Shown in pieces: positions 1-11,321 of a stretch of 64,000 nucleotides of DNA. A program made the position numbers and the translations under genes. Source of the DNA: Hansfordia pulvinata (lineage: Eukaryota; Ascomycota; Sordariomycetes; Xylariales); assembly GCA_006538405.1 (NCBI GenBank), contig BJKQ01000012.1, forward strand, positions 1,275,001-1,339,000, given 5' to 3'. The first letter of the stretch is position 1, and every line of letters begins with the position of its first letter. The notes beneath the pieces were generated by a model. That model saw nothing but the letters and a program-made list of their open reading frames with translations, was not told where the DNA came from and did not search any database.

Positions 1-1
1 A

Positions 2-3000
2 TCTGCCGGTAGGATCCAGTCGGGCGATTCTCTGTCCGGCAACGAGGGCAACAGGTCTGGTGTTGAGTCGCCTCTTAAGAGCGATGGCGAGCAGACTTCC
101 AGCCCGGTTCGCTCCAGGACCAATGCGCTCGAGAAGCTCACCTCGAAAGGGCCCGCCTCGGCTGGATCCAGGGCGTCTGCCACAACGCGAGCGGCGCCGG
201 GCTCCGCGAGCGCAGGCGCGACGCGTCCAGGCGCCAGCAACGCTGTCAGCAGAGAGAACGCGGACCTCAAAACCAAACTCAACGTGCTGGAAAGGAAGAG
301 GGCGGAAGACAAGGACAAGATGAAAGAGTTGGAGAAGTTCCAGGAACAGCGCGACAAGTTTGAGAGCATCAACAAGAAGATTGAAGCCAAATTCCAGGCC
401 GCTGCCCAGGAGAACTCCAGCCTGCGGAAACAGCTGAAGGACGCCGAGGAAAGCCTCGAGCAGATCGAAGCTCTCCAGGCTGAGCACGAGTCGGTCATGG
501 AGCTGGCAACCTTGGATCGTGAAATGGCCGAAGAAACCGCAGAAGTGGCCAAGATGGAGCTCCAGGCCCTGAAGGACAAGGCCGAAGAGATGGAGTTGGA
601 GCTGGAGATCTTGCGCGAGGAGAACTCTGAATTCTCCAAGGGCATCACACCCGAGGAAAAGTCCAGCGCAGGCTGGCTACAGATGGAGCGAAATAACGAG
701 CGTCTTCGGGACGCACTGATCAGACTGCGTGACATTACGTCACAGCAAGACGAGGAGCAGAAGGGGCAGATCAAAGAGCTCCAGGAGGACCTGCTCGAGT
801 TCGACGCGGTTCAGGAACAGTACGACATTGCCAAGGAGAAACTGCTCGAAGCCGAGACCCGCGCCGAGGACCTCCGGATGCAGCTTGACGATGCCCTGGG
901 GGCGGAGTCCATGATCGAGGCGCTCAGCTACGAGAAGCTGGCGCAGACCGAGCAGATCAACGAGCTCAAGGCCATCATTGACGATCTCGAAGACCTCAAG
1001 GAAATCAACGACGAGTTGGAGGCCAACCACGTGCAAAACGAGAAGGAAATGCAGCAGGACCTCGACTTCAAGGACAGCGTCATTACCGAACAGGCCCGAA
1101 GGGCTGGCCAACAAGAAGAGGCAGTCGAGGATCTGGAGTACACCCTCTCTCGCTTCCGAGAACTGGTCAGCAATCTGCAGACCGACTTGGAGGACATGCG
1201 CGCCTCTCATGCGGTCAACGAAGCCGAATCAGAACAGCTCAACAGCAAATCAAGAGCCATGATGGACCTCAACCAGAAGCTGCAGATTTCCGCGGTCAAG
1301 ACGCAGATCAAGACAATCGACCTGGAGCTGCAGCGCATGGATGCTCAAGAGGCCCAGCAGCACCTGCAAATCGTCAAGCTGTTCCTGCCCGAGAGCTACA
1401 GCACCGACAGAGACTCGGTTCTGGCTCTTCTGCGTTTCAGCCGCTTGTCATTCAAATCCAACTTGCTGCACGGCTTCGTCAAAGACAGAGTCAACGGCCA
1501 ACCTCATCCCGGCCACGAGGACGACATGTTCGCTGGGTGTGACGCACTTGACAAGCTTACTTGGGTGTCGTCCATGTGCGACCGTTTCGTGAATGCCATC
1601 AGCCACTGCTCTTTGGAGCAGTTCTCCAAGTTCGAGGGCGCTCTGTACGAGCTTGAACCCGTGGAGAGGGCGCTGAATGGATGGATCGATGGTCTGCGTC
1701 GAGATGAGCTCAAGGAAAAGCAATGTGCTAGCGAGCTGCAACGCACAATCGCCTTGATGAGCCATCTCGCCGAGGTGCATATCAGCGAAGGTCTGGAGAG
1801 CTTTGCAGACGAGGTGCAGATGAAGACAGTTCTGATGCAAAGCCACCTCGAATCGGCGGCAACGAGTTATGGAGTTGTCAAGGACATGGTACAGCGTGTT
1901 GTGCCCACTCCTGAAGACGAAGATGAGGTGGCGCAGCACTTTGCGAAGAAGGTGGAGACGGTCGTCAGCCAAACCCGCAGCGCCAAGGTGATTGTTTCCA
2001 AAGCGGTTCGCTCTCTGGAGGATCTCAAGGCCCGATCACTGTCTCTGACACCAGACACGGCAGAGGCCTTTGAGCAGTACGAGTCGGCTTGCAAGGAGCT
2101 GGCAGCGATCTCGCGCAAGACGGGTGAAGACCTGCACGCCCTCCTCTCAGTGGAAGGTCGCGAGGACCCGTTCACCTACTCCGAAGTGCAAAGCACGGTA
2201 CACCAGACCATGATGAACCACTTCTCGACAAGCGAGTCGGACCTTTTCTCGACCTATCTCTCCAAGCTCCGCGTGCTCTCGGGGCAGGTCAACGATCTGT
2301 CGGCGGTCTGTGCCGACTTGTCGCACACTCAGGAGTTTGAACGCAGCCCAGCCCCCTGGACCCTGCGCGCCGAGGAGATCAAGGCTATCAAGACGATTCC
2401 CGTTGACGCCGAGGAGGAGATGCGGCATCTCCGGGAGAACTACAATGAAGCCAGGCGGGCGATGGCGGTGCGCGACGAGGAGCTTAGCACGGCCCAGCTC
2501 CGCATCGAGACGCTCGACGCACGGATGCGCGACGCTAACAACAAGGCATCCCGGATCACGGACCTGGAGACGGAGATTGAGAATGCTGGCGAGCAGATCG
2601 AGACCCTCAAGAAGAGCATCGAGCAGCAGGACCGCGAGGCCAAGGCACTCGAGGAAGACCGCGACCGCTGGCAGAAGATTGCAGGCGACAGCAAGGCTTT
2701 CAGCCAAGATGCCGCAGATGGCGATGCGGGTGCCAAGGCTACGGGGCAAGAACGCGCAGTGGCAACGGCGCGCGAGATGGACGCCCTCAAGGCGGACATT
2801 GCAGGATTGCAGGCGGCGGTCCGACACCTCCGAGAAGACAATCGTCGGGCCCGCACGACGGAACAGCCGCGTTACGGGTGGCTTGCGGAGCCGCTCAAGC
2901 GGCCCACACCCGCTGCTGAACAGCGGCGGCAGCTCGTGGCGGCAGAGGGCCGGGATGCGCTGGGCGAGCTCCTCAAGATGGCCACCTCGGCGAAGGTGTA

Positions 3001-3337
3001 CGATCTCAGCCAGAGGCAGCAGGAGAACGCCACCGAGGATCTACTGGCGTGGCGTCCAGCTCGCTCAACGCCGCAGTACCACGCGGCGCGGCAGGCCGAG
3101 GACCTGGCGACGTGGAAAAGCTGGCGCGGGGCCGTGGTGCAAAAGGCTGGCGTGGTGCTGGCTTCGTCTACAGGAGCCCATGCTTCGGATCAGCACCGCG
3201 GCAGGAAGGGAAGAAGGGCGGCCAGGCTGCAGGTTCGGCTGCCTGGCCTCGATGGCAAGCCAATGGCGGGCTCGGGAGGGGAGGTGCAGATTTTTGGATC
3301 GCGCCAGTGGGAGGCTCTGCAGGGCAAGGCAGTGTAA
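2..3337 (+). CDS. Dynactin large subunit (p150Glued / Ro-3 / Nip100-like), 5'-truncated by the window edge
   Basis: Reading frame 2 is open from the first bases to the TAA at 3335-3337, about 1,111 codons, so the start lies upstream of the window. p150 links dynein to cargo and microtubules in the dynactin complex. The N-terminal CAP-Gly domain is not in the window. What is visible: a Ser/Thr/Arg/Ala-rich basic linker (codons 1-85), a very long Glu/Lys/Gln-rich coiled coil (about codons 90-450), a more globular part with the conserved dynactin-domain look (about 460-760, including LLRFSRLSFKSNLLHGFVKD and a Cys-containing FAGCDALDKLTWVSSMCDRF stretch), a second coiled coil (about 790-960) and a C-terminal tail ending in a VQIFGSRQWEALQG-type motif as in filamentous-fungal p150. 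No intron is needed. GTG at 284 is not a start; it is internal. Identification is by recognition of domain order and motifs. Confidence 0.9.
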   Translation, partial: SAGRIQSGDSLSGNEGNRSGVESPLKSDGEQTSSPVRSRTNALEKLTSKGPASAGSRASATTRAAPGSASAGATRPGASNAVSRENADLKTKLNVLERKRAEDKDKMKELEKFQEQRDKFESINKKIEAKFQAAAQENSSLRKQLKDAEESLEQIEALQAEHESVMELATLDREMAEETAEVAKMELQALKDKAEEMELELEILREENSEFSKGITPEEKSSAGWLQMERNNERLRDALIRLRDITSQQDEEQKGQIKELQEDLLEFDAVQEQYDIAKEKLLEAETRAEDLRMQLDDALGAESMIEALSYEKLAQTEQINELKAIIDDLEDLKEINDELEANHVQNEKEMQQDLDFKDSVITEQARRAGQQEEAVEDLEYTLSRFRELVSNLQTDLEDMRASHAVNEAESEQLNSKSRAMMDLNQKLQISAVKTQIKTIDLELQRMDAQEAQQHLQIVKLFLPESYSTDRDSVLALLRFSRLSFKSNLLHGFVKDRVNGQPHPGHEDDMFAGCDALDKLTWVSSMCDRFVNAISHCSLEQFSKFEGALYELEPVERALNGWIDGLRRDELKEKQCASELQRTIALMSHLAEVHISEGLESFADEVQMKTVLMQSHLESAATSYGVVKDMVQRVVPTPEDEDEVAQHFAKKVETVVSQTRSAKVIVSKAVRSLEDLKARSLSLTPDTAEAFEQYESACKELAAISRKTGEDLHALLSVEGREDPFTYSEVQSTVHQTMMNHFSTSESDLFSTYLSKLRVLSGQVNDLSAVCADLSHTQEFERSPAPWTLRAEEIKAIKTIPVDAEEEMRHLRENYNEARRAMAVRDEELSTAQLRIETLDARMRDANNKASRITDLETEIENAGEQIETLKKSIEQQDREAKALEEDRDRWQKIAGDSKAFSQDAADGDAGAKATGQERAVATAREMDALKADIAGLQAAVRHLREDNRRARTTEQPRYGWLAEPLKRPTPAAEQRRQLVAAEGRDALGELLKMATSAKVYDLSQRQQENATEDLLAWRPARSTPQYHAARQAEDLATWKSWRGAVVQKAGVVLASSTGAHASDQHRGRKGRRAARLQVRLPGLDGKPMAGSGGEVQIFGSRQWEALQGKAV

Positions 3338-3540
3338 GACAGGCAGCAAGGCTTGTCGAGATACAAAACAGATACCCTTTGTGCCAGTTCAGCTGCTGAT
3401 TTTGCCAGTGCTTTCAGACGCGTGCCTTGGCCTTGCTCGTAACATGCCGATGTGTTGATCGTGATTTATTACCCTCTATGGCATGACTCGTATAACCGTG
3501 GCTTTTATGCCCTGACATGTCCCCAGCACCGTCAAGTCCC

Positions 3541-4472
3541 TCACTTCTTGCCCTTCTTTGCCTTTTTACCCGCTGTGGACGCGCCCGCGGCGCTGCTGGA
3601 CTCGCCCGGGCCGGGACCTCCGCCGCCACCGAACATCTTCATCATGTTGGCCATCTGGCTCATGTCAGGCATGCCGCCACCGGCGCCGGCGCCGGGGGCG
3701 CCGCCGAGCTGCTGCATCTCCTTCATCATGTCGCCAAAGTTCTCCTGGACGCCGCCGCCGGTCATGGCGGGGCTGTAGGCGGGCAGCAGGTCGGGCATCT
3801 TCCAGCCGCGGGGCACGGCGGGGCGGGGCCAGTCCTCGTCGTCGTCGGGCATGCCGAGGCCGGGGACGCGGACGCGGCGCAGGGCGTCGCTGCGGTCGGT
3901 GGCGGGGTTCTCGCGCAGCCAGCGGGCGACGAGCAGGTAGAGGTGGTGCTTGTTGTGGATGGCGTCGGCGCCCTCGTTGGCGGCGGCGAGGTCGCCTCCT
4001 TCCGCCCCCGCTTGAGGGGCACGCGGACGCGGCCCGGGTTGGCCCAGTCCTTGGGGTGGGCGCGGTGGGCCTCGAAGACGGGCTGGAGGCGCAGGCGGGC
4101 GCAGGCGGTGGCGATGTCGCGGGCCAGCGGGTTGGGGACGGCGAGGTCGGCGGCGACGCGGCGGCCCTGGGCGCGCGAGCGGGACGAGTCGAAGTAGACG
4201 GGGTACAGGCACTGGTAGTCCTTGATGTCGGAGGGCTGCACCTGCGGCACCCCGAGCTGCTGCTGCAGGAGGGCGGCGGGGTTGACCATGCCGCCGCCGC
4301 CGCCGCCGGGTTGTGACGAGGCTGCTGCTGCTGCTGCTGCCGGCGCCGCCGCTTTCTTGTTGGGGATCTGGCGCAGGATGTCCGTCTCGGCAAAGTCGTC
4401 AATGTCGCCCTCGGAGGGGTCCGACATGTCCTCGTCGCTCTCCGAGACCTCCTCTATGCGTGCGTGGGACAT
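3541..4472 (-). CDS. Signal recognition particle subunit SRP19 (Sec65), with one apparent frameshift
   Basis: SRP19 binds SRP RNA and helps assemble the particle that targets ribosomes to the ER. The ATG at 4472 opens an acidic N-terminus (MSHARIEEVSESDEDMSDPS), a poly-Ala/poly-Gly stretch and the SRP19 fold (DYQCLYPVYFDSSRSRAQGR, then NPLARDIATACARL and NPGRVRVPLK). The frame then changes at the C5 run on the plus strand (4005-4009). The next frame carries on with the rest of the fold (IHNKHHLYLLVARWL), a Gly/Met-rich tail (MKEMQQLGG, MANMMKMFGGGGG) and a lysine-rich end (GKKAKKGKK), stopping at 3541. With one base restored the gene is 933 nt (310 aa), a sensible length. There is no GT-AG pair there that could be an intron. 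The 5' flank (4597-4630) is a GGT/ACC microsatellite. A sequence error is more likely than a pseudogene. Confidence 0.87.
4005..4009. other. Frameshift site in SRP19 (C5 homopolymer)
   Basis: On the coding strand the run is G5 within CTCAAGCGGGGGCGGAAGG. The two halves of SRP19 join only if this run has six Gs. It is the same type of defect as at 6170, 10207, 58461 and 59715. Confidence 0.8.
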
Positions 4473-5604
4473 TGTTTCGTTTTGTGTGGGAGGGGTTCGG
4501 AGCGGCGGCCGGGTTTGGCGGGTGGGCGTGTTGTCGGCGCTGGTGATCGAATGGGGGGGTGGGTGGGAAGAATTATTGAGAGGCGGGCCGTGATGGTTGG
4601 TGGCGGTGGTGGTGGTGGTGGTGGTGGTGGGATGACGGTTGCTGGAGAAGTGTCCCGGGGACGGACTGCGCAGGTGGAGCTGGGCACCTGGGACAGCTTC
4701 ATGGAAGGCCACCCGTCCAATGTACCCCGTCCACCACAGGCGCTACAGGCACCTGGAGAGCCGGGTCTGGGCCGCTGAGCCGGGCGCGAGGTGGGGAGCG
4801 ACGCGGCGCATGGGCCGAATCTGCTGGTGGGATGAAGTACCTCGGGTACATCCATTGCCCAAAAGCAGTGGGCGACGGGAACGTGGGGAAACCCTGCCCG
4901 GATCGAGGCTGACTGGCGGCAGTTTAACACTCGCAGAGATGGAGGCAGGCATCTTTCTCAAGTGACCTTGCTCGCGCCCATTTTCTCGGGTGTTTTGTGA
5001 TGTCTGCGTCGATTTTCATCTCCTTGAAGGTCCCACACGTTGCGAGTGCCGGAGTGCATAGATTATGTACGACGCTTGGTGAGTGAGATACCCGTACTGG
5101 ACACAGGCGTCTCCCCGTCGGTCCCGTCTCTGGTGCTTGTACCTGCCCAGCGCGTTCTACACGTACGTAACCTGAGGTATGTACTCGTAGAACAATGCCA
5201 CTTTCGAGGCAGGCACAATGAGAATGGCAAATCGCGCCTGCCTCTCGTGCAATTCGGACACTTTCCCAACCAAGAAAGTATTGATGTACTCGTATGGGAC
5301 CAGGCATCAACTCTCCAACCACCCCCGTCAACCTCCTCGTCGCACCCGTCGCTGACCTTGTCGTCGTCTGGCTGTGCTCGCTGCCATCAGAACAGTAACA
5401 AACATCGACACATCATTACCTCCCAGTTCCATCATTCTTGTCTCTGCCCGTCAGCTCTTGTCCCTGCCCGTCAGCTCGAATCGACAATGGGCACCTTACT
5501 CAGTTCGACACTCGACTCACAACGCAGGGGCCGGTCATCACCACAATGGTGTTCCCATCCGCTTTTGTTTGAAATTAACATTATGAATGATGATATCGTC
5601 AAGT
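4473..5604. other. Gene-free spacer between SRP19 and the membrane-protein gene
   Basis: This holds the SRP19 promoter and the 3' flank of the next minus-strand gene. A GGT/ACC trinucleotide repeat lies at 4597-4630. Two copies of the octamer TACTCGTA are at 5182-5189 and 5287-5294. Open frames here are low-complexity or antisense and show no protein features that I recognise. Confidence 0.6.
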
Positions 5605-7019
5605 CTAGGGTGGCGGGAAGCGAAACTTGTGTGACTCTACCGGCCACGAGTCTTCCGGCACGGGCAACTGGTGCACCTCCGCCGGCACCTCTTCTCCTCG
5701 GTCCGGCACGGACCCGGCGGAGTTCGGAGGCAGCGCCGATGCCGGCATCGACGCCGGAGGCGAGGTATACCCCGCGGCCTCGTCCAGCCCCGGCAGCGGG
5801 TAGACGCTGCTCTTCATGTCCTGCAGCGGCATGGCTCCTTTCTCCAGCAGCCCGCCATCCACCTCGGTCTGCATGCAGTGCACCTGCTGCATGTTGGGGG
5901 CCGCCATGCCCATCACCGACATGGGCAGCATTTCCTTGGGCGCGTAGTCCCAGCCTCCCGCGCCCATCTTCAACGCCACCTGCGCCGGGGCCTCCACGAA
6001 CCCCGGCACCATCCCTCCGTCATACACGCCGCCGTCTGCCGTCCCCGGATCCGCCATCTCAATCGGCCCCCACGGTGTCACCGCTCCCGACCCCGTGTAC
6101 GGGTACATCATGGTATCGGGGCTGCCGGCGCTCTCCGTTGACCCGTACACCTCGGCCGGATCACGCCAGCCCCCAGCTCCTTGCTATGGCTTGTTGGGAA
6201 CCAATGGCTGGCCATCGAATCGTCGTTCATCTTGGCCTCGTGTTCAGCCGCCGCCGCCGCCGCCGCCGCCCGCTTCCTCCTCCGGTGCCGCAAGAGTCCC
6301 ATGACAACCAGCGCCCCCAGCACGATGCCCACCAATGCTACCCCGATCACAATCCCGGCCAACGCCCCGGGCGACAGGCCCTGCTGCTGTGGCGGTGGCG
6401 GTGGTTGCTGGGTGTCGGTTCCGTTGAGACTCCCGCCATCCGTTGCCGCTGCTGCTGATGTGTCTGTGAGAGCGGCTGGGGTAGAAGAGCTGGAATCTGG
6501 CGGGTTGTTCGATGACGAATCCAGGGTCCAAAGCATCTGCAACGGTCCGGTCAGTCATGAATACAATCGACAGGCCAGATGAAGAAGTGGGCACAACTCA
6601 CCCGGCTGCCTTCGACGGCGACATGCTGGAAATGGGCGCTCTTGAACCCTGCTTTCGGGTCTTTGGTCGCGTTGTTCTTGAGCTGGCCATAGCAGTTCTC
6701 GTTGATCTGGAAGTTGAGAACGACCTGTTGCGTCCCACTGAAGGGCGTCACTCTTGAAGTGTACCTCACTAGGAAGGCAGACTGTCAGCTAGGTGGGTTC
6801 TCGCCTTCTTGTTCCTGTGTTGGTCTGGAGAGGACCCGCCCCTGCTCATCTGGATAACCCACCTTGCCTGCGCTGGCCCATGGGAAGTGTCGGGTCTCTA
6901 CACCATAGGAAGAGAAAAGGGTTTGGGTATTCCGAGGTGTAGGCGAATTGCACCGTGTCGAGGTAGTAGGTCGCGAGCCCGGCTTTCGGATAGAAAAACT
7001 TGCCCTCGTCTTGACCCAT
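5605..7019 (-). CDS. Putative single-pass plasma-membrane protein with extracellular domain and long cytoplasmic tail; one apparent frameshift; 5' end uncertain
   Basis: Proposed exons are 7019-6863, 6768-6602 and 6536-5605, with introns 6862-6769 (94 nt, GTGGGT...GCTGACAG...CTAG) and 6601-6537 (65 nt, GTGAGT...TGACTGAC...GCAG). The joins read GQRRQ/VRYTSRVT and VEGSR/MLWTLD. The extracellular part has aromatic-rich YYLDTVQFAYTS and NPFLFLWC, then an N-glycosylatable, Ser/Thr-rich stalk. A clear transmembrane helix follows (ALAGIVIGVALVGIVLGALV) with an HRRRKR stop-transfer and a poly-Ala tail. The frame breaks at the C5 run 6170-6174; with one base restored the spliced length is 1,257 nt (418 aa) and the tail continues to TAG at 5605. 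No signal peptide is visible at the ATG at 7019, so an upstream exon is possible (a CTTCCCAG acceptor-like site lies near 7100). The layout resembles fungal wall-sensor-like hypothetical proteins; the function is unknown. Confidence 0.68.
6170..6174. other. Frameshift site in the membrane-protein gene (C5 homopolymer)
   Basis: The coding strand reads AAGGAGCTGGGGGCTGGCG. Only a six-G run gives a continuous KELGGWRDPAEVYG join between the juxtamembrane and tail parts. Confidence 0.75.
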
Positions 7020-9606
7020 GGTGGCTCGCCGGCAACCCTTTCGGGGCGACGACGCCTCGGTGGTGGTGCTGGTGGTGTCGGAGACCGCAGGTCGCTGGGA
7101 AGACGGCCACTCGCCAACATTCGTCGCTCCTCAAGCCGCAACCCGCACTTTGTGCGCCATACGTCCACCGCTCGGCAATCCAGGCACTGCTGTTCGGTTG
7201 CGAATATACGACTCGGGCTGACTGAGGCTGCAGGATGGGTCGTTGACAGTCGCCGCTGGAAGGCGTCCAAGGCGTTCGATTTGGAGATGATACCGTGAAG
7301 GAGGGATAGGTCTGGGCTCTGCTGGGGCGCGCCCAGCGGATGAGGCTTATAAGGCAAGCCACTCTGATCGGATGCAGCCACCATGGAGTGATCCATGGCT
7401 TCTCCGGAAAAGAGGCGTCGTCGGGCTCGTGCAGCAAGTCGATGACAAAGGATCGCAAGAGAAGCTACCAAGGATGCAGTGCGGCCGCCTAAGTCTGCTA
7501 TACCACCTGGCAAGCAGCGGTTTAAACCTCCAGAGGTCTAGCCTGGCGCCATCCAGACCGTTCCCATTGGGTCAGGTCCCCGAGATGGGCGCGCCGTGGC
7601 CGTCGATGCGCCGGCTAGGCTTTCCTGGGCGCCGCCGTCGACGAGAGCCCCATTGTGGTTGACTGTCAACCGTCCACGCCGTCCAACCTTCTACGCCCTA
7701 AGGCCGGGTGGATTTTATTTTTAGACCTGGGGAAGGCTCTGTTTGGTGCTCACGGCTTCCTGACTATACCGGACTTAAGAAGAGCTCGGTCAACACCTGC
7801 GACGCGCACGATGCAGGTCCTGAACGCTTCCCGGATGCCTCATCACTCGTTGCTGGCTTTGCGCCCGCGTGCCACCTCGACCGTGGGCCGATTTGGAATC
7901 AGGGCGGCAGTGAAGACTGACCGAGCCAAGCAACAGCCAAACCTCCATGGCTCGGGAAAGACAGCCAACAGATGTGCGAGTCAGCCATGATATACCGCCA
8001 CTTCTTCCCGTCATGAACTATGACGATGAATGGCAGCGGGTGGCTGCTTGTCTCCGCCTGCCAGGGTTTGCCGGTTCTGTCTGCACGAAACCCCCACTCT
8101 GTCGTTCTCGTTCTGCAGCACCGCAGGGTGTCTCGCAGCCGTGAGACAAACTCAACAGACGGTCCCTGGAAGGCATCGGCAGATATGTGCCCACGGATCA
8201 GACATCAGACGATCGCCCGCGCAATCGACGCGTCGAAACCCTGCACTCCAGTGGCGCTGTCACGGCTGTCAGCGCCCGTGTCAACTGCGGTGCGCCCGTG
8301 CGCGCGCCCGTGCCAGCACATCAACCCTGTGTCGTATGCGTGAGCGGGACCAGGACACTCGCTACGCAGGACGCGGTGGCGGGATGGCCCTGAAACCCTC
8401 GATGCTCCTCCCGAGAGCGAGTGCCGGCGGCACCTCAGGACACGCGCCCGGCACACACAAGGCGCCCCGAGACGGCAGGCGGCTGAGTGGTGGCAGGCCA
8501 GGCTGAGCTGCCCTCGTCGACCAAACCGTCGGCGAACCAGCAGCTGTGTCAACTCGGCGCGGGTTGGTCCTGAAGGAACCGCATTGCCCGATTCGCTCAT
8601 CCCGGGGGGATATTATCAAGTCATGAGTTGTCGACCCACAGCAGCGCCAATAGACGCCGGAGAAAGGTCAACCCAGACAAAGCCTTGGCAGCGGCCAGAA
8701 CCTCGACACTGGTGAGGCCTCTCGCGCGCCCGCGCCGTTCTGCATTGCAGACCCAACGACTGGCCGTCCGAGACAGGCGCCATGCCGCCCCGGTCTTCGC
8801 AGCAGCTCGAGCCCACTGCCGAACCGCCCAAGACTCGAAACACGTCGTCACCGGCGCGGCGACGCCCTGCCAAGCCCGTGCAGCGCGTGCCCTCCATGCG
8901 TCCCTGACTTGGTCAAGTTACGAGTAGTGCCCCCTGAGCGCTCCAGGGGTGGGAACTGGGGGTTCCGCCCGGATCGCCACTACCGGTTGCCTGACCAAGA
9001 ATAGCCGGGCCCCAGTCGAGTGGGAAGGCCCTCGTTCGCCTCGCGTGCTTGGCGGGCAGCGCAGCGATGCGGCGAGATATAATCTGGGTCCAGGGGGCCA
9101 ATCGCGCCTGCAGCGCCGCCTTGTTTCGAAGGACTCAACTCGCAGACGGCCACGGCCCAGGCTGCGTATCCGAGTACCTGCTCCGTAAGTTGCCAACAGG
9201 GGTTTGGGATCGTGGGGACAAAGATAGAATTCTAAGACCCTGTCGGGTTGGCCTTGGCTCACCTCAGTGCCTGACTTGGCTCCTGGGTGCGGTTTTAACG
9301 TGTGCGTCCCACTGTCTTGGTCGTCGAGCGACGAGTCCCCTTTGTCCGTGGGCCGGTTCTCTCTTAAACGCCTCCATCGCCGCCTCTTTGCCACGGCGCA
9401 CCCCTCGCCGGCCTGTCCGTTCCTCGCAATTCGAAATTGCCTGACTATCTTTCGTTCCATCCACGATCTCTAACATTGATAACACTCGTTCTTCCTATTT
9501 CTACCATACGCATTCTGTTACCCCGCGGCCGCAACATTGCCGGGCGTGATAGGAAAGTTCAAACCCCACCCAACTCGGGAGTCGAGCACACAGACGAGAG
9601 CACAGG
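7020..9606. other. 2.6 kb gene-free region between divergent genes
   Basis: This is the shared upstream region of the minus-strand membrane protein and the plus-strand GH17 gene. All open frames are short, overlap on both strands and are Arg/Pro-rich, as expected of GC-rich non-coding DNA. Visible items are a TACGAGTA octamer at 8919-8926 and a CG/GC alternating stretch near 8290-8315. The last 200 bases before 9607 are T/C-rich, like a fungal promoter or leader. A small 5' exon of the membrane-protein gene could lie at 7020-7300. Confidence 0.6.
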
Positions 9607-10890
9607 ATGCGTCTCTCCAGCGCCCTCGCCGGCCTGGCCGCCGCCGTCAGCGGCGCGGAAGCCGCCATCAAGGGCTTCAACACGGGCGCCCAGTTCACCA
9701 ACGGGCAACCTAAGATGCAGGCCGACTTTGAGGCCGAGTTCCGGCGCGCCCAGAACCTGCCGGGCCAGTCGGGCTTCAACACGTTCCGGCTGTACTCCAT
9801 GGGTGAGTCGCGCGGGCGCTTACTTTCCTCTCTCTCTCTGTCTCTTTCCTTACAGGCACAACGGCGGCGATGATCACATTTCGGTGCCCGTCCCGTGGAA
9901 GCCTGTGATCGGCGCGAGAACGTTTCCCTTGAGATCTCTCTTTTTTTCCTCGCCTGTCCCGCATTGCGCTCGACGATCATCAGTGATCCTTCCCTCGCAC
10001 AGCCACACATCATCTTCCTCCGCCCCCCCCCCCCCCGTCCCCCACTGCACTCTACTACCACACAATGTCCCTTTGCTCCATCTTGACAAAGCTAACCACG
10101 CTCTCTCCCCCGCAACAGTCCAGTGGCAATCCGACGGCGAGGTGATCCAGGCCATCCCCGCCGCCGTCGCGACGCAGACGAAGCTGCTGCTGGGGATCTG
10201 GGGCTCGGGGGCCAGGCGGCGCTGGACAAGGAGCTGAGCGCGCTGGCGGCGGCGCTGCAGCAGCACGGGCAGGCCTTGGCGGACCTGGTGGTGGGCCTGT
10301 CGGTCGGCAGCGAGGACATGTTCCGCCTGACCATCAAGGAGGAGGGGCTGACGTCCCAGCAGCTGCTGGACCAGATCTCGCAGGTGCGCTCGCACCTCGC
10401 GGGCACCCCGCTCGAGAAGACGCCCCTCGGCCACGTCGACACCTTCGACGCCTACCGCCTCAAGGACCCGCAGAGCAAGCTGGCGGCCGCCCTCGACTGG
10501 ATCGGCTTCGACGGCTACCCCTACTACGAGAAGACGGTGCCCAACGCCATCGGCCAGAACGCCATCGACCGCTTCTACCACGGCCTCGACGAGGTCCGCA
10601 AGCTCGCCCGGGGAAAGCCCGTTTGGGTCACCGAGACCGGCTGGCCCTCCTCCGGCAAGACCAGCAACAAGGCCGTCCCCAGCCCCCAGAACGCCCGCCG
10701 CTACTGGGTCGACGTCGGCTGCCGCCTCCAGCGCGAGCAGGTCAACCTCTTCTGGTTCCAGCTCCAGGGCTCCCAGTACGGCATCAGCAACCCCGACTTT
10801 GGCGTCTACGGCGCCGGCGACCTCAGCACCCTCCAGCCCCTCTTCGACCTGTCCTGCCCCGCCCCGCCCCAGCCCAAGGCCAAGGCCTAG
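9607..10890 (+). CDS. Secreted GH17 glucan endo-1,3-beta-glucosidase; one apparent frameshift
   Basis: GH17 enzymes cleave beta-1,3-glucan in the fungal wall. Exon 1 is 9607-9802, intron 9803-10118 (316 nt, GTGAGT...GCTAACC...CAACAG), exon 2 10119-10890; the join reads RLYSM/VQWQSD. A signal peptide is clear (MRLSSALAGLAAAVSGAEA, then AIKGFNTGA). Catalytic landmarks are the proton donor Glu in LSVGSEDMFR and the nucleophile Glu in VWVTETGWPSSG, with NLFWFQLQGSQYG near the C-terminus. The frame must change at the G5 run 10207-10211 (GIWGSG to GQAALDKEL); with one base added the spliced length is 969 nt (322 aa), which is typical. The intron contains a 14-base C run (10023-10036). No GPI signal is seen after the last KAKA. 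Confidence 0.9.
10207..10211. other. Frameshift site in the GH17 gene (G5 homopolymer)
   Basis: The sequence reads GGCTCGGGGGCCAGGCGG. Six Gs would give GSGGQAALDKE in one frame, joining the two halves of the catalytic barrel. Confidence 0.82.
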
Positions 10891-11321
10891 TCAGGGACGG
10901 GGCCGCCTTGCTGGATGTGAAGCACTGCTGGACGTGACGGGGCGATGGGCCACCAGGCCGGCCTGCATATTCGAGGCCCGAGAATGAGATCACGATTTAA
11001 TTAGCAAGCATGTAGAAGCCATTTCCATAGACTGCTCTAGTGCATAATGCGTACGATTTTCTTGTCTTTCTCTCCTTTATCTCGCACAGCTATGGAACAG
11101 ATGGTCCAGTCAGTTGACTTGCAAGTTCATCAGTCTCCTTTTTTTCTCCTCTCATTCCTCCAGGGCCACACATAGTCCATTCAGTCGTTGACTGGCGGTC
11201 TCTGCACACGCAATCTCGCCGGTTTTCCACATCTTCTCGTTCTAATGCGCTTCTCGAAGTTCTTCGTCCACACAAACCAGCAGCAGGTTCTCCGAACAGC
11301 TCCCCTTCGCGCGGCATCGCA
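10891..11321. other. Convergent 3' intergenic region
   Basis: This lies between the 3' end of the plus-strand GH17 gene and the 3' end of the minus-strand helicase pseudogene. It is moderately AT-rich around 10990-11060 and presumably holds both poly(A) regions. No gene is seen. Confidence 0.55.

Noticed and set aside
5040..6458. 472-codon plus-strand open frame
   Set aside because: It is antisense to the membrane-protein gene, Pro/Arg/Ser-rich, and without domain or codon bias.
10023..10036. Homopolymer runs (C14 here, C20 at 61017, A25 at 42406) as functional elements
   Set aside because: They are isolated simple-sequence runs in intron or intergenic DNA with no sign of a poly(A)-tailed retrocopy or other function.
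9437..10237. 266-codon plus-strand open frame across the GH17 gene
   Set aside because: It reads through the GH17 intron and joins only part of the true exon. The spliced model with signal peptide fits far better.
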